From Rhizobium sp. SEMIA4064 (GTDB taxonomy: Bacteria; Pseudomonadota; Alphaproteobacteria; Rhizobiales; Rhizobiaceae), in contig NZ_PYJN01000006.1 of NCBI RefSeq assembly GCF_003025035.1, positions 62,001 through 126,000 of the forward strand: 64,000 nt of DNA. Direction: 5' to 3'. Position 1 is the stretch's first letter. Each line of letters starts with the position of its first letter. The notes beneath the pieces are model-generated. The model saw only the letters and a program-made list of their open reading frames with translations, had not been told where the DNA came from and made no database searches. This document shows, one piece after another, positions 1 through 9,076 of this stretch. The translations under genes were made by a program, and so were the position numbers.

Positions 1-312
1 CGCATGGGCCAGGGTTTTGTCGATGCCGACGAGACGTTGGTCTTTGACGGCGCCCGCGAGACGGAGACGCATATTCTCGCCGGTCAGGTGCTGAAGCAGG
101 TGCAGGCGCTGCCGGAAGCGCAGCGCACCGCCGTGTTCCTCGCCTATGTGGAAGGGCTTTCCTATCGCGAGGTGGCGGAGGTTTTGGATGTGCCGATCGG
201 AACGGTGATGAGCCGGCTGGCGGCGGCGCGGGCGAAGCTTGCCGATGGTGCGGGATCGGCGGATGGCGCGCGACTTTCTGGGGGTGGGCGACTGGGGAAC
301 GGGAATGAGTGA
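1..312 (+). CDS. ECF RNA polymerase sigma factor, C-terminal part (5' truncated)
   Basis: Only the last ~103 codons are in the window; the reading frame is open at base 1, so the ATG at 4 is probably internal. The visible part is sigma region 4: LPEAQRTAVFLAYVEGLSYR followed by an EVAEVLDVPIGTVMSRL helix-turn-helix, which reads the -35 element in sigma-70 family proteins. The tail is Gly/Ala-rich and probably disordered. The gene overlaps the next one by 8 bp, the usual arrangement of an ECF sigma with its anti-sigma factor. Which ECF group it belongs to cannot be told without the N-terminal half. Confidence 0.88.
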   Translation, partial: RMGQGFVDADETLVFDGARETETHILAGQVLKQVQALPEAQRTAVFLAYVEGLSYREVAEVLDVPIGTVMSRLAAARAKLADGAGSADGARLSGGGRLGNGNE

Positions 313-1108
313 ATTGGACAACAGCAACATGCCCTCGGACGAGCTGCTCACCGCCTTCATCGACGGCGAGCTGGATGCCGCCGAGAGCGGAAAGATCGAA
401 AAGCTGATCACCAGCGACGCCCAGGTGGCGGAACGCTTCGATTTTTTGTCGCGCGGTGATCTGCCCTTCCGTGAGGCATTCGAGCCCGTGCTTGCCGCCG
501 CCCCAAGCGCCAAGCTTACCGCCATGCTTGCCGCGATTCCTTTCACAAACGAGCAAAAGAAGGCCGTTTCCGGCGTTAGCCGCCGTGGTTTCCTGTCCGC
601 AATCGCGGCGTGCCTTGTCGTGGGCGTCGCCATCGACCGCGCCGCGATCGGTATCCGCCGCAGCATCGACAAACCGGAAGAGGGCAGTGACTGGCGCGCC
701 GTCGTCGCCGAATATCTTTCGCTCTATACGCCGGATACGCTCAGCGCACCGGCTGGCGATCATGCAGAACAAGCCGCGCAATTGAGCGAAGTAGGCTCCA
801 AGCTCGGCCTCACGCTGACGCCCGAAACCGTTGCTCTGCCGGGCATCGATTTCAAGCGCGCCCAGCTATTGAATTACGACAGTAAACCCTTGGCGCAGAT
901 CGCTTATCTCGATCCCGAAAGCGGTCCGATGGCGCTCTGCATCATCCCCTCGACCAAAGGCGCTGCCGCACCGGACATGGAAAACCGCCGCGGCATGAAT
1001 GTCGTCTATTGGTCGAACGCCACCCACGCCTTCATGCTGATCGGCCATCTGCCGATCGACCGGATGAAGGCGCTGGCGGATGGCGTTCGGGGAAGCCTGG
1101 CGGTTTGA
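305..1108 (+). CDS. Putative membrane anti-sigma factor
   Basis: The product is 267 aa. I chose the ATG at 305 because it overlaps the sigma-factor stop by 8 bp; an upstream in-frame start at 239 would lie deep inside that gene. Residues ~10-25 carry the ELLTAFIDGELD signature common at the start of anti-sigma factors. A single hydrophobic segment at ~95-112, preceded by two arginines, probably anchors the protein in the inner membrane, with residues ~120-267 outside. No HxxxCxxC zinc motif is visible, so it is not a classical ZAS protein. Inference: it holds the adjacent sigma factor inactive until an envelope or redox signal arrives. The signal is unknown. Confidence 0.75.
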   Translation: MSELDNSNMPSDELLTAFIDGELDAAESGKIEKLITSDAQVAERFDFLSRGDLPFREAFEPVLAAAPSAKLTAMLAAIPFTNEQKKAVSGVSRRGFLSAIAACLVVGVAIDRAAIGIRRSIDKPEEGSDWRAVVAEYLSLYTPDTLSAPAGDHAEQAAQLSEVGSKLGLTLTPETVALPGIDFKRAQLLNYDSKPLAQIAYLDPESGPMALCIIPSTKGAAAPDMENRRGMNVVYWSNATHAFMLIGHLPIDRMKALADGVRGSLAV

Positions 1109-1275
1109 GATCGAGCCTTTTTCCCAACGCGTAGGAAGAGTTAGCGCTCCGTAAATCGCGCGATTCAAAAAGAATTTGGCGAAAACTCTTCCTGCTGATA
1201 TTCTCCGCCCAACGAAAATCGAATGAGCGCCTGCAGCATGCCCTGGGGCCTTGCGCGGCGCGGTGGAAAAGATAC

Positions 1276-2850
1276 GTGAGTGACCCCGACAGCGGCAGAG
1301 CGCCGCAGGCAAACGGGGCGTCGGTAGCAGAGCGCAGGAAGGGTAAATCCTCCCGGCGCGGTAAGCGTAAGCGTGGCGGTCCCGCCCGTCCGAACGCTTT
1401 TTCTGCGGAGGCCAACCAGACCGGCACGTCCGGCCCGGCGGCGACACGCCCGATAGACAACGACACCGGTTCTCCGGGCAAAAAGCGCAAGCGTCGCCGG
1501 CGTTCCCGTGGCGGGGCGCATGATGGTGCGCAGCACGCTTCCTCAACCCAGCAGCAACAGGCTTCTTCAGCGCCGGAACAGCGCGCTGCGGCCGGGCCGT
1601 CGCACAAGAACGGCAAGAACAGGCGCAAGCATCGTAGCAAGCGCGGTTTGCAGGGTCGCCCGCTGGTGCATGAGAAGACGGCGCAGATCGTCGCCCCGGC
1701 CGCTGCTGCTACCGCCGAACAGGCGCCTGCCCGCAATGAACATGATAATCGGCATCCACCCCAGCAGCGCCGTGACGGCCACGCGCCGCATCATCATGCC
1801 GATGGTGACTACCGTCCCGTCGATCTCTACGCGGCACTCGATCTCGGCACCAACAATTGCCGTCTGCTGATCGCGCAGCCGACGAGGCCTGGCCAGTTCC
1901 GCGTTGTCGACGCTTTTTCCCGCATCGTTCGTCTCGGCGAGGGACTTGGCGCCAGCGGCCGGCTGTCGAGCGATGCCATGGATCGGGCCGTCGAGGCTTT
2001 GCGCATCTGCGCCGGCAAGCTGAAGACGCGTGAGATCCGCCGCATGCGGTTGATCGCCACCGAAGCCTGCCGTGCGGCGGAGAACGGCGAAGCGTTCCTC
2101 TCCCGCGTGACGGAAGAAACCGGCCTGCGGCTGGAAATCATCGATCGGGAGACCGAGGCGCGGCTTGCCGTCTCCGGCTGCTCGTCGCTGGTCGGTCCCG
2201 AGGCGCGCTCGGTTGTGCTCTTCGATATCGGCGGCGGCTCGTCGGAAATCGCCGTCATCCGCATTGGCGAAAACCGCTCCAGTCGGCTCGCCAATCACAT
2301 CACCCACTGGACCTCGCTGCCGGTTGGCGTCGTGACGCTTTCGGAACGCCATGGCGGCCGCGACGTCACGCCGGATCTATTCGAGACCATGGTGCGTGAA
2401 GTCGAAGGCATGCTCGAACGCTTCGATTGCCCGCCGGTTCAGGGCGCTGCCCGCGACAGCGGCGATTTCCATCTCATCGGCACGTCCGGCACGGTGACGA
2501 CGCTTGCTGGCGTTCACCTCGATCTGCCGCGCTACGATCGGCGCCGTGTCGATGGTGTCTGGCTGTCAGACGACGAAGTGACCGCGATGCAGGCGAAGCT
2601 GCTTTCCTGGGATTTCGCCGGCCGCGCCGCCAATCCCTGCATTGGGCCGGACCGCGCCGATCTCGTTTTGGCGGGCTGTGCCATTCTCGAGGCGATCCGC
2701 CGCCGCTGGCCGAGCCCGCGCATGCGCGTCGCCGATCGCGGCCTGCGTGAAGGATTGCTGACCGACATGATGGCAGACGATGGCGTGTGGCGGCGGGGCC
2801 GCTCGCGCCGGGGTCATCGACCGAGGGATATGAAGGGGCCGCAGACGTGA
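1276..2850 (+). CDS. ppx: Exopolyphosphatase / guanosine pentaphosphatase (Ppx/GppA family)
   Basis: The product is 524 aa from a GTG start. The catalytic domain begins near residue 184 with [13 protein letters not shown], the first phosphate-binding motif of the ASKHA fold. The second motif, [14 protein letters not shown], lies at ~315-328 and an [14 protein letters not shown] motif follows at ~398-411. Ppx/GppA enzymes remove terminal phosphate from polyphosphate or pppGpp in the cytoplasm. The first ~180 residues are an unusual Arg/Lys/His/Gln-rich, low-complexity extension that looks disordered. The stop codon overlaps the GTG of rlmE, so the two are almost certainly co-transcribed and translationally coupled. 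Polyphosphatase versus pentaphosphatase activity cannot be decided from the sequence. Confidence 0.9.
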   Translation: MSDPDSGRAPQANGASVAERRKGKSSRRGKRKRGGPARPNAFSAEANQTGTSGPAATRPIDNDTGSPGKKRKRRRRSRGGAHDGAQHASSTQQQQASSAPEQRAAAGPSHKNGKNRRKHRSKRGLQGRPLVHEKTAQIVAPAAAATAEQAPARNEHDNRHPPQQRRDGHAPHHHADGDYRPVDLYAALDLGTNNCRLLIAQPTRPGQFRVVDAFSRIVRLGEGLGASGRLSSDAMDRAVEALRICAGKLKTREIRRMRLIATEACRAAENGEAFLSRVTEETGLRLEIIDRETEARLAVSGCSSLVGPEARSVVLFDIGGGSSEIAVIRIGENRSSRLANHITHWTSLPVGVVTLSERHGGRDVTPDLFETMVREVEGMLERFDCPPVQGAARDSGDFHLIGTSGTVTTLAGVHLDLPRYDRRRVDGVWLSDDEVTAMQAKLLSWDFAGRAANPCIGPDRADLVLAGCAILEAIRRRWPSPRMRVADRGLREGLLTDMMADDGVWRRGRSRRGHRPRDMKGPQT

Positions 2851-3566
2851 CCAAGCCAACCATCGCCGGTAACCGTACGGGCCGCAAACTCGGCCAACGC
2901 GTCAAGAAAAAGAAGCTGAAGGCCTCCTCGCGGCAATGGCTGGAGCGGCATATCAACGATCCCTATGTGCAGCGTGCGCAGCTTGAGGGCTATCGCGCCC
3001 GTGCTGCCTTCAAGCTGCTGGAAATCGACGAGAAGCACCAGATCCTCAAGGGCGCACGCCGCATCATCGATCTGGGTGCGGCGCCGGGGAGCTGGTCGCA
3101 GATCGCCGCCAAGGTGACCGATTCGACCGAAGAGGATATCCGCGTTGCCGCCATCGACTTTCTCGAAATGGCGCCGATCCCGGGGGTCAGCATCCTGCAG
3201 CTCGATTTCCTTGATCCGCAAGCGCCGCAGCGGCTGATCGATGCCGTCGGCGGCACGCCGAATCTCGTGATATCCGATATGGCAGCGCCGACCACCGGCC
3301 ATCATCGCACCGACCACCTGCGGACCATGCATCTCTGCGAAGTCGCGGCGCGTTTCGCCGTCGAAGTCCTGGCCGAAGGCGGGCATTTCCTTGCCAAGAC
3401 CTTCCAGGGCGGTACGGAGCGTGACCTGCTGGCCTTCCTGAAGCAGAATTTCCGCCAGGTCGTTCATGTGAAGCCGGGCGCATCCAGGGCCGAATCGGTG
3501 GAGATGTTCCTGTTGGCGAAGGGCTTCAAGGGCCGCAAGACAGACGACGAAGCAACGAGTGCTTGA
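2847..3566 (+). CDS. rlmE: 23S rRNA (uridine-2'-O-) methyltransferase RlmE (FtsJ)
   Basis: The product is 239 aa. It methylates the 2'-O of U2552 in the A loop of 23S rRNA using S-adenosylmethionine, late in 50S assembly. The SAM-binding loop [11 protein letters not shown] is at ~75-85. The catalytic segments [14 protein letters not shown] and LAKTFQGG follow, consistent with the K-D-K-E tetrad. The first ~35 residues are basic ([20 protein letters not shown]), as expected for RNA binding. I placed the start at the GTG at 2847, whose GTGA overlaps the ppx stop, because conserved sequence begins there; the frame is open further upstream to 2787. Confidence 0.94.
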   Translation: MTKPTIAGNRTGRKLGQRVKKKKLKASSRQWLERHINDPYVQRAQLEGYRARAAFKLLEIDEKHQILKGARRIIDLGAAPGSWSQIAAKVTDSTEEDIRVAAIDFLEMAPIPGVSILQLDFLDPQAPQRLIDAVGGTPNLVISDMAAPTTGHHRTDHLRTMHLCEVAARFAVEVLAEGGHFLAKTFQGGTERDLLAFLKQNFRQVVHVKPGASRAESVEMFLLAKGFKGRKTDDEATSA

Positions 3567-3625
3567 TTTAGCCATCGCTTTTGTCCGATGATACAGTCCC
3601 ATCGGCAGCAGGCAGCGCATTCTTC

Positions 3626-4009
3626 ATGCTTCTCTACGTCACTCTCGGCTCGAACGATATTCCGCGTGCACGCAGCTTCTATGACGCGGTTCTGCCGGTC
3701 ATCGGCTACCGGCGCCAACGCGAATCGGATGAGGAAATCGGCTATGCGGCCGATGGCGATACACGATGCCGTTTCTGGGTCGTGGTTCCCTACAATCACC
3801 GCAAGGCCACGATCGGCAACGGCTCCATGGTGGCTCTCCACGCAGAAAGCCGCGCCGATGTCGACGCCTTTTATGCCGCAGCCCTTGCCCATGGCGGCAC
3901 CGATGAGGGTAAGCCGGGCCTGCGCTCTTTCCATGCCAATTTCTATGCGGCCTACGTGCGCGATCCCGACGGCAACAAGCTCAGCGCCGTCTGCGAGCGG
4001 CCTGAGTAG
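3626..4009 (+). CDS. VOC (glyoxalase/bleomycin resistance) family protein
   Basis: The product is ~127 aa from the ATG at 3626; the longer TTG-initiated frame from 3581 adds 15 residues of no obvious value. It has the single-domain VOC pattern: a start of LLYVTLGSNDIPRARSFYDA, a central acidic/His segment (MVALHAESRADVDAFYAAAL), and a C-terminal AYVRDPDGNKLSAVCE strand ending in the conserved metal-site glutamate. VOC proteins bind a metal and act as isomerases, dioxygenases or drug binders, so the substrate is open. The gene is 59 bp from rlmE and may be read from the same transcript, but nothing ties it to RNA modification. Confidence 0.82.
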   Translation: MLLYVTLGSNDIPRARSFYDAVLPVIGYRRQRESDEEIGYAADGDTRCRFWVVVPYNHRKATIGNGSMVALHAESRADVDAFYAAALAHGGTDEGKPGLRSFHANFYAAYVRDPDGNKLSAVCERPE

Positions 4010-4017
4010 GTTTTTTG

Positions 4018-4040
4018 CCTTCTCCTCGCTGGGGAGAAGG
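4018..4040. repeat. Short CTCC/GGAG palindrome between convergent genes
   Basis: An 8-bp perfect inverted repeat (CCTTCTCC / GGAGAAGG, 7-bp loop) sits between the ends of the VOC gene and the convergent MFS gene. A six-T run lies on its left side, the wrong side for a terminator of the left gene. Similar CTCCCC/GGGGAG hairpins recur at 31030, 33454 and 45440, so this is probably a worn copy of a dispersed palindromic repeat rather than a dedicated terminator. Confidence 0.5.
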
Positions 4041-4050
4041 TAGGATCGCA

Positions 4051-5481
4051 TCATTTCACCATCGGCACCTGCGGCTGCGTCGCGGCCACGCGCTTCAGGC
4101 TGGCCTTGTGGCCGGAGACCAAGGCGCCGGCGCTGCGGTCCATGCGGATAAACGGGATGGTGGCAAGCACGGTCAGGACCGAGATGCAGAAGAAGGCGAT
4201 GTGGAAATCGCGGACCTGCAGCTCCGTGCCGTTGAAGAAGGTCGACGTTTCCAGGATCATGGCGGCGACAGCAACGCCGAGCGCCAGGCTGATCTGCTGC
4301 ATGACCGAGCTCATCGATGTGGCCTGACTTGCCTCTTTGTCGCTGATATCGGCGTAGGCGAGCGCATTGATCCCCGTGAAGAAGAACGAGCGTGAGAAAC
4401 CGCCGATCAGCAGCACGCCGATGATGATGAGATGCGGCGTCCAGGGCTGGAACAGGCCGGTGCAGATCGTCGTCAGCGTCGTGATGCCTGCCGCCGACAG
4501 CAGCGCCGTCTTGAAGCCGACGGCAGTGAAGACGCGGCGGGCGATGAACTTGGTACTGATGGCGCCGATAGCACCGGCGAAGGTGATGAGGCCCGATTGG
4601 AACGGATTGAGGCCGAAGCCGAGCTGCAGCATCAGCGGCGTCAGGAACGGCATGGCGCCGATGCAGATGCGAAACAGCGTGCCGCCCGTGACGGAAGCGC
4701 GGAAGGTGGCATTCTTCAGAAGCGACAGGTTGAGGATCGGCGCCGGATGGCGGCGGGCATGGCCGACGTAAAGGAAGCCGCAGAGGAAGCCGATAGCGAT
4801 GGCCGATATGCCGATGAACGGCGGCAGGGCCGGCAAGCTGATGACCGACATACCGAAGACGACGCCGGCGGCGGCGAAGGATGTCAGCAGGAAGCCGATG
4901 AAATCAAGTTTCGGCGGCATGGTCGCCTCGACATCCGGCAGGAAGATCGATGACAGGATGACGCCGAGAACGCCGACGGGCACATTGATCAGGAAGATCC
5001 AGTGCCAGGATGCGTAAGTGGTGATGAAACCGCCGAGCGGCGGCCCGGCGAGAGGACCGACGAGGGCGGGAATGGAAAGCAGCGCCATGGCCGAGACCAG
5101 ATCGCTTTTCTGCGTCGTGCGCACCAGCACAAGGCGCCCGACCGGCGTCATCATCGAGCCGCCAAGACCTTGCAGGAAGCGGGCGGCGACGAATTCCAGG
5201 AGGCCGCCCGAGAAGGCGCACATGATCGAACCGATGACGAAGACGCAGATGGCGAGCCGGAAGATGTTCTTCGCGCCGAAGCGATCCGCCATCCAGCCGC
5301 TGATCGGAATGAACACCGCCAACGACACCATATAGGATGTCAGCGCCAGTTTCAGCGTGATCGGACCAACATGGAGATCCGCCGCGATGGCCGGCAAGGC
5401 GGTCGCAATCACGGTGGAATCCATCTGCTCCATGAAAAGCGCGACGGCAAGGATCAGGGGAACGATGCGATTCATAGGCAT
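4051..5481 (-). CDS. MFS multidrug efflux transporter (DHA2/EmrB-like)
   Basis: The product is 476 aa from the ATG at 5481; a second ATG lies two codons later. The sequence is highly hydrophobic and its length fits the 14-helix DHA2 group. Near the N-terminus is EQMDSTVIATALPAIAADL, the family's TM1 signature, and after TM2 comes GWMADRFGAKNIF, MFS motif A. A motif-C-like stretch GPLAGPPLGGFI lies in TM5. DHA2 pumps export drugs or toxic metabolites by proton antiport across the inner membrane. It is divergently arranged with a metallo-beta-lactamase-fold gene, and operator-like dyads lie between them. The frame stays open upstream to 5649, but that part is charged and unlike a transporter N-terminus. 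Confidence 0.9.
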   Translation of the reverse strand: MPMNRIVPLILAVALFMEQMDSTVIATALPAIAADLHVGPITLKLALTSYMVSLAVFIPISGWMADRFGAKNIFRLAICVFVIGSIMCAFSGGLLEFVAARFLQGLGGSMMTPVGRLVLVRTTQKSDLVSAMALLSIPALVGPLAGPPLGGFITTYASWHWIFLINVPVGVLGVILSSIFLPDVEATMPPKLDFIGFLLTSFAAAGVVFGMSVISLPALPPFIGISAIAIGFLCGFLYVGHARRHPAPILNLSLLKNATFRASVTGGTLFRICIGAMPFLTPLMLQLGFGLNPFQSGLITFAGAIGAISTKFIARRVFTAVGFKTALLSAAGITTLTTICTGLFQPWTPHLIIIGVLLIGGFSRSFFFTGINALAYADISDKEASQATSMSSVMQQISLALGVAVAAMILETSTFFNGTELQVRDFHIAFFCISVLTVLATIPFIRMDRSAGALVSGHKASLKRVAATQPQVPMVK

Positions 5482-5648
5482 ATGCCTTGGGTGAGTCGTG
5501 TCTTCGGGGAAGGGGTCCGCATGAGACGGGCACCCGCTCTGTAGTCCTATGTGCGGCCTCTGCCAATCTCCGATTCCGCCCTTTGGCTTCCTGGAGATCA
5601 CGTCTTGGTGATGCCGTTGCCGCACGGTATAGGCTACCAAGTTCGACA

Positions 5649-5680
5649 TATGCTAAACGCATAGAAATGCTAAGCGCATA
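5649..5680. promoter_or_regulatory. Tandem dyad, candidate repressor operator
   Basis: Two near-identical 14-bp units (ATGCTAAACGCATA at 5650 and ATGCTAAGCGCATA at 5667) lie 17 bp apart. Each is itself a dyad of the form ATGC-N5-GCAT; the first extends to TATGC-N5-GCATA. They sit in the divergent region, 170-200 bp from the MFS start and 135-165 bp from the hydrolase start. The arrangement is typical of TetR or MarR operators, but no such regulator gene is adjacent. The function is inferred from symmetry and location only. Confidence 0.55.
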
Positions 5681-5814
5681 AAACGTCGTTTGGCGTATTA
5701 GCGGATTTGGATCGAGATGTCATGGCGAATTATCGGCCATGAAAGCTCGTATTGCCGCCGCCGAAGACGGTGACAGGCGCAGCTTACGCTGCCACCATTG
5801 GAGAAAATGAGATC

Positions 5815-6690
5815 ATGACAGCCGTTGTTCTGCCGCCCGAGACCCATCAGTTCAAGCTGGGGTCCTGCACCATCACCGTTGTCAAGGATGGCGCAAGCAT
5901 TCTGGATAATCCCTGGGAAACCTTCGGGTCGAACCAGGCTCCGGAAACGGTGCGGAAGCTTCTGGCGCAGAACTTCCTGCCGACCGAAAAGCTAGTCAAC
6001 AGCTATGCACCTGCGATCATCGATACCGGTTCAGACGTGATCGTCGTCGACACCGGCTTTGGCGCTGCCGGCCGCCCCCGCGGTTTGGGCCGCTTTCGCG
6101 AAGGCCTGAAGGCTGTCGGCTACACGCCGGAGCAGGTGACCGTCGTCGCCCTGACACATCTGCATGGCGACCATATCAACGGCCTGATGGAGGACGGCGC
6201 TCCGGCCTTCCCGAATGCGCGCTATGTCACAGGCGCGATCGAATATGAGTTCTGGACTGACAAGTCACGCGAAGGAACGCCCGCCGAAGGCGGTCACAAA
6301 GCCGTGCTAGCCAATGTCGTGCCCTTTGCCGAAAAGATGACTTTCCTCAGAGATGGCGATCAGATCGTCAGCGGCATGACCGCCATGCTCGCTCCCGGCC
6401 ACACGCCCGGTCATCTCGTCTTCCATCTCGAATCGGACGGCAAGCAGCTGGTCATGACCGGCGATACGGCCAATCACTACATCCTCTCGCTCGGACGTCC
6501 GGATTGGGAAGTACGTTTTGATATCGATAAGGCGCAGGCCGCCAAGACCCGCCGCCGCATCTTCGACATGATCGCCACGGACCGCATCCCTTTCCTCGGC
6601 TTCCACATGCCATTCCCCGCCGTCGGCTTCGTCGAGAAGCAGCCGGAAGGGCTCCGCTATGTCCCGAAAACCTATCAGTTCGATTTGTGA
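5815..6690 (+). CDS. Metallo-beta-lactamase fold hydrolase
   Basis: The product is 291 aa. The zinc motif LTHLHGDHINGL is at ~112-123, and further ligands are seen in the APGHTPGHLVFH segment and the VMTGDTANH aspartate strand. An early VDTGFG strand is also typical. The start was set at the ATG at 5815, preceded by GGAGAAAATGAG, rather than at the upstream in-frame codon at 5752. There is no signal peptide, so a cytoplasmic enzyme is expected. Family members include lactonases, glyoxalase II and esterases; the substrate cannot be named. The divergent exporter suggests a shared detoxification role, which is inference. Confidence 0.86.
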   Translation: MTAVVLPPETHQFKLGSCTITVVKDGASILDNPWETFGSNQAPETVRKLLAQNFLPTEKLVNSYAPAIIDTGSDVIVVDTGFGAAGRPRGLGRFREGLKAVGYTPEQVTVVALTHLHGDHINGLMEDGAPAFPNARYVTGAIEYEFWTDKSREGTPAEGGHKAVLANVVPFAEKMTFLRDGDQIVSGMTAMLAPGHTPGHLVFHLESDGKQLVMTGDTANHYILSLGRPDWEVRFDIDKAQAAKTRRRIFDMIATDRIPFLGFHMPFPAVGFVEKQPEGLRYVPKTYQFDL

Positions 6691-6705
6691 AACGACTGCG
6701 CGGCT

Positions 6706-7752
6706 TTACGGGTCTGTCTTTAGCGCGTGGCTGAAAGCAACGGTGGTCATGTCAATCAGTTGCGCATGAATCTCGTTTCGTGACCGCCCTCCGCCGTCTG
6801 TACAGATTGGATCACCGATCTTTTCAGATGCCGCGATCTCTGACGCACCGGGTTTGCATTCGGCAAACATGCTGTAATGGCTCGCATCCCCGATCGCCGT
6901 ATAACTCGCCGTTGGAATGGCTTTCGCCACCTCGGAAGCCTCTGCTGTCGGCGGAATTTTCCCTGGCTGACCGAGATTTACGATGTCGACCGGGATAGAA
7001 ATGCCAGAAAAACTTTTGAATTCGAAGATATCGATCGGGGCAGGATCGATCGCCATTGCGAAGCGAATGCGCTTGTCTTCATTGTCGCGACCGGCGGATT
7101 GTAAATTCATGGTGTGAAGATCAACGCCGCTTTGCCTGACCCACTCGCAAAGAGAGGAATTGAGCGCGTCCGTATCGCAATAGCTTGCCAGGAGTTTTGG
7201 GTCTATGCGGGCACCCGCTATTGCCAAAGCCGTGTTGCCACCCATGGAAAGACCGAGCGCACCGATCTTGCCTTGGTCAAGGTGGGCTTTGAAAAACGAA
7301 TCCGTCTCCATTGCATTCAAGGTTTCGGTGAGATCGCCAGGTCGCAACCAGATCTTCATCGTTTCGGCTGCGGACCTGTTCTCACCCGAATTTCCCGGAT
7401 GCGTCGGACCTGCCACCACGAAGCCCTGCTGAGCCAAGGGCGTTGCAATCCAACTCATAGCTTGCGGGTTTCCGGCCAGGCCAGCACCATGGGAAAGAAG
7501 GATGAGCGGAAATTTTCCGTCGGAGATTGGCGCATCGCGCATGGCCGGCGTTCCTGCAAAGAACACGCTCTCGCCAAGCACGACGGGCTCACCACCCGAC
7601 TTTGCCGGGTACCAAACTGTTACGTTGAGATTGTTGCCGCGTTCTTTGGATGGCACCACGATTTGATGTACACCAACGTATTCGTTGGCGCCGGCTGCGT
7701 GTTGCATCATCATGGGGATTGCAACAACGCAAAGCATGGCCCGGACTCTCAT
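6706..7752 (-). CDS. Secreted alpha/beta hydrolase (dienelactone hydrolase-like)
   Basis: The product is 348 aa from the ATG at 7752, preceded by AAGGAGA; the frame is open to 7824. Residues ~1-22 form a signal peptide ending AAGANEY. The mature part has the alpha/beta hydrolase pattern: oxyanion region ILLSHGAGLAG, nucleophile elbow GALGLSMGGNTALA, and a C-terminal catalytic histidine in AIGDASHYSMF. The family includes predicted dienelactone hydrolases and PAF-acetylhydrolase-like esterases. An AraC-type regulator lies directly upstream on the same strand (119-bp gap) and may control it. The substrate is unknown. Confidence 0.85.
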   Translation of the reverse strand: MRVRAMLCVVAIPMMMQHAAGANEYVGVHQIVVPSKERGNNLNVTVWYPAKSGGEPVVLGESVFFAGTPAMRDAPISDGKFPLILLSHGAGLAGNPQAMSWIATPLAQQGFVVAGPTHPGNSGENRSAAETMKIWLRPGDLTETLNAMETDSFFKAHLDQGKIGALGLSMGGNTALAIAGARIDPKLLASYCDTDALNSSLCEWVRQSGVDLHTMNLQSAGRDNEDKRIRFAMAIDPAPIDIFEFKSFSGISIPVDIVNLGQPGKIPPTAEASEVAKAIPTASYTAIGDASHYSMFAECKPGASEIAASEKIGDPICTDGGGRSRNEIHAQLIDMTTVAFSHALKTDP

Positions 7753-7871
7753 CGAAATCTCCTTTGTGAGCGCTTTCATAGCGTCACCAAGGGCGGCTTC
7801 GGCCCTGATCTCGACCTCGAACACGTTTCTGGTCGTACCGAATCGCGATCTTGTACGTCAGGATGGCCGGC

Positions 7872-8903
7872 TCAGGTGGGATTTGGCCGGGTCTGTCGCC
7901 ACTGCACCGGTGTCATGTCAGTCACTCGGCGGAATTCGCGATTAAAATTGGATTTGGTCTGGAAACCGACTTCAAACATCACCTCGGTTACGGATTTGTC
8001 CGTGTCGGCAAGTAGCCGGCATGCATCGGCGATGCGGAAATCGTTGACGAACTGGGAAACGTTCTTGCCGGTGGTGCGATTGATCGCCGTCGAAATCTGC
8101 CGGGCCGGAAGGACAGCTTTGCGCGCCAGGCGATCGAGATTGAGATCTGGGTCGCGGTAGACCCGCTTTGTCTCCATCAGAGACCGAATTGCGCCGAGTG
8201 TTTCTTTGTCGGTCGGCTCGTCGACAGGAGGCTTCACGTCGTCGGTTTCGGCGGGTGCCCGGCCGCGTACGGCCACGGCGCTGGCGATCGACAGTATGAT
8301 CAGCGCGAGGAGGTTGCCGATCGCCACCATGGCTGGGGCATGCCTGCCCTGGGTCCAGGAAAAATCCAGGAACACCAACAGATCCAGGGCGGCCGACAGA
8401 AGTAGCGTCACAGCGGCGAAAATCAGCGCCCGATAGACTGATGTCGCACTCTCGAACGGGGTTCGCCTCAGAGCGTCTGGTCCTGATCGCATCAAAAGCA
8501 GGATCGCTCCGGCATACCCGATGAAGATTGCAGGCAGCACCACGTCAATCGCACTTCGCCAGACAGTCATCAGCAAAACGACAAGGATGGCAGGGATCGC
8601 ATGCAGGCCGAGACGGGCGCCGGAGGAGACGCCGCTTTTCTGGACCAGCTTGGCTACACCGCAATAGACCAATGGTGGCACGAGGGCGGCGCCCACCGGG
8701 GCGACATACATCACTTCCTCGATGCCGTATCCCCAGCGCAACCCTGAGAGAAAGGCTTGGAAAGCGCTCAGCAGGATCAATACAAGAAAGGGGGCGTTAG
8801 GTGCTCTCCCAATCGACGCTGACTCATCGCTGCTTTTCATCACTGTGACGAACAAGATGAGGAGCAGGATGGCGACGACAAAGGAAAGCGGGATGAATGG
8901 CAT
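7872..8903 (-). CDS. Membrane-anchored AraC family transcriptional regulator
   Basis: The product is 343 aa from the ATG at 8903; another in-frame ATG at 8933 has no visible ribosome binding site. The first ~210 residues contain about seven hydrophobic segments (for example PLSFVVAILLLILFVTVM and LALIILSIASAVAV). A charged linker follows, then a C-terminal AraC double helix-turn-helix (LDRLARKAVLPARQISTAIN and VTEVMFEVGFQTKSNFNREF). The DNA-binding half is intact with the family's typical ending. Such integral-membrane AraC proteins probably sense a membrane or periplasmic cue. The secreted hydrolase just downstream is the obvious candidate target, by position only. Confidence 0.88.
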   Translation of the reverse strand: MPFIPLSFVVAILLLILFVTVMKSSDESASIGRAPNAPFLVLILLSAFQAFLSGLRWGYGIEEVMYVAPVGAALVPPLVYCGVAKLVQKSGVSSGARLGLHAIPAILVVLLMTVWRSAIDVVLPAIFIGYAGAILLLMRSGPDALRRTPFESATSVYRALIFAAVTLLLSAALDLLVFLDFSWTQGRHAPAMVAIGNLLALIILSIASAVAVRGRAPAETDDVKPPVDEPTDKETLGAIRSLMETKRVYRDPDLNLDRLARKAVLPARQISTAINRTTGKNVSQFVNDFRIADACRLLADTDKSVTEVMFEVGFQTKSNFNREFRRVTDMTPVQWRQTRPNPT

Positions 8904-9076
8904 CCGGTCATCTCTTTCTGAAAGCGTTGGCATCTTGGCCGGGCGCGTTTTCCCTATTCCCTTCCTGTCATAGACGTGTTACCAGCCCTCGCCAACTTCC
9001 AAGCAACACTTGCAAGATCGCCCGGTAGACGATTCGTTCCGGGCTTTCCTGTTTTTCACAGACGAAGGAATTGGCC

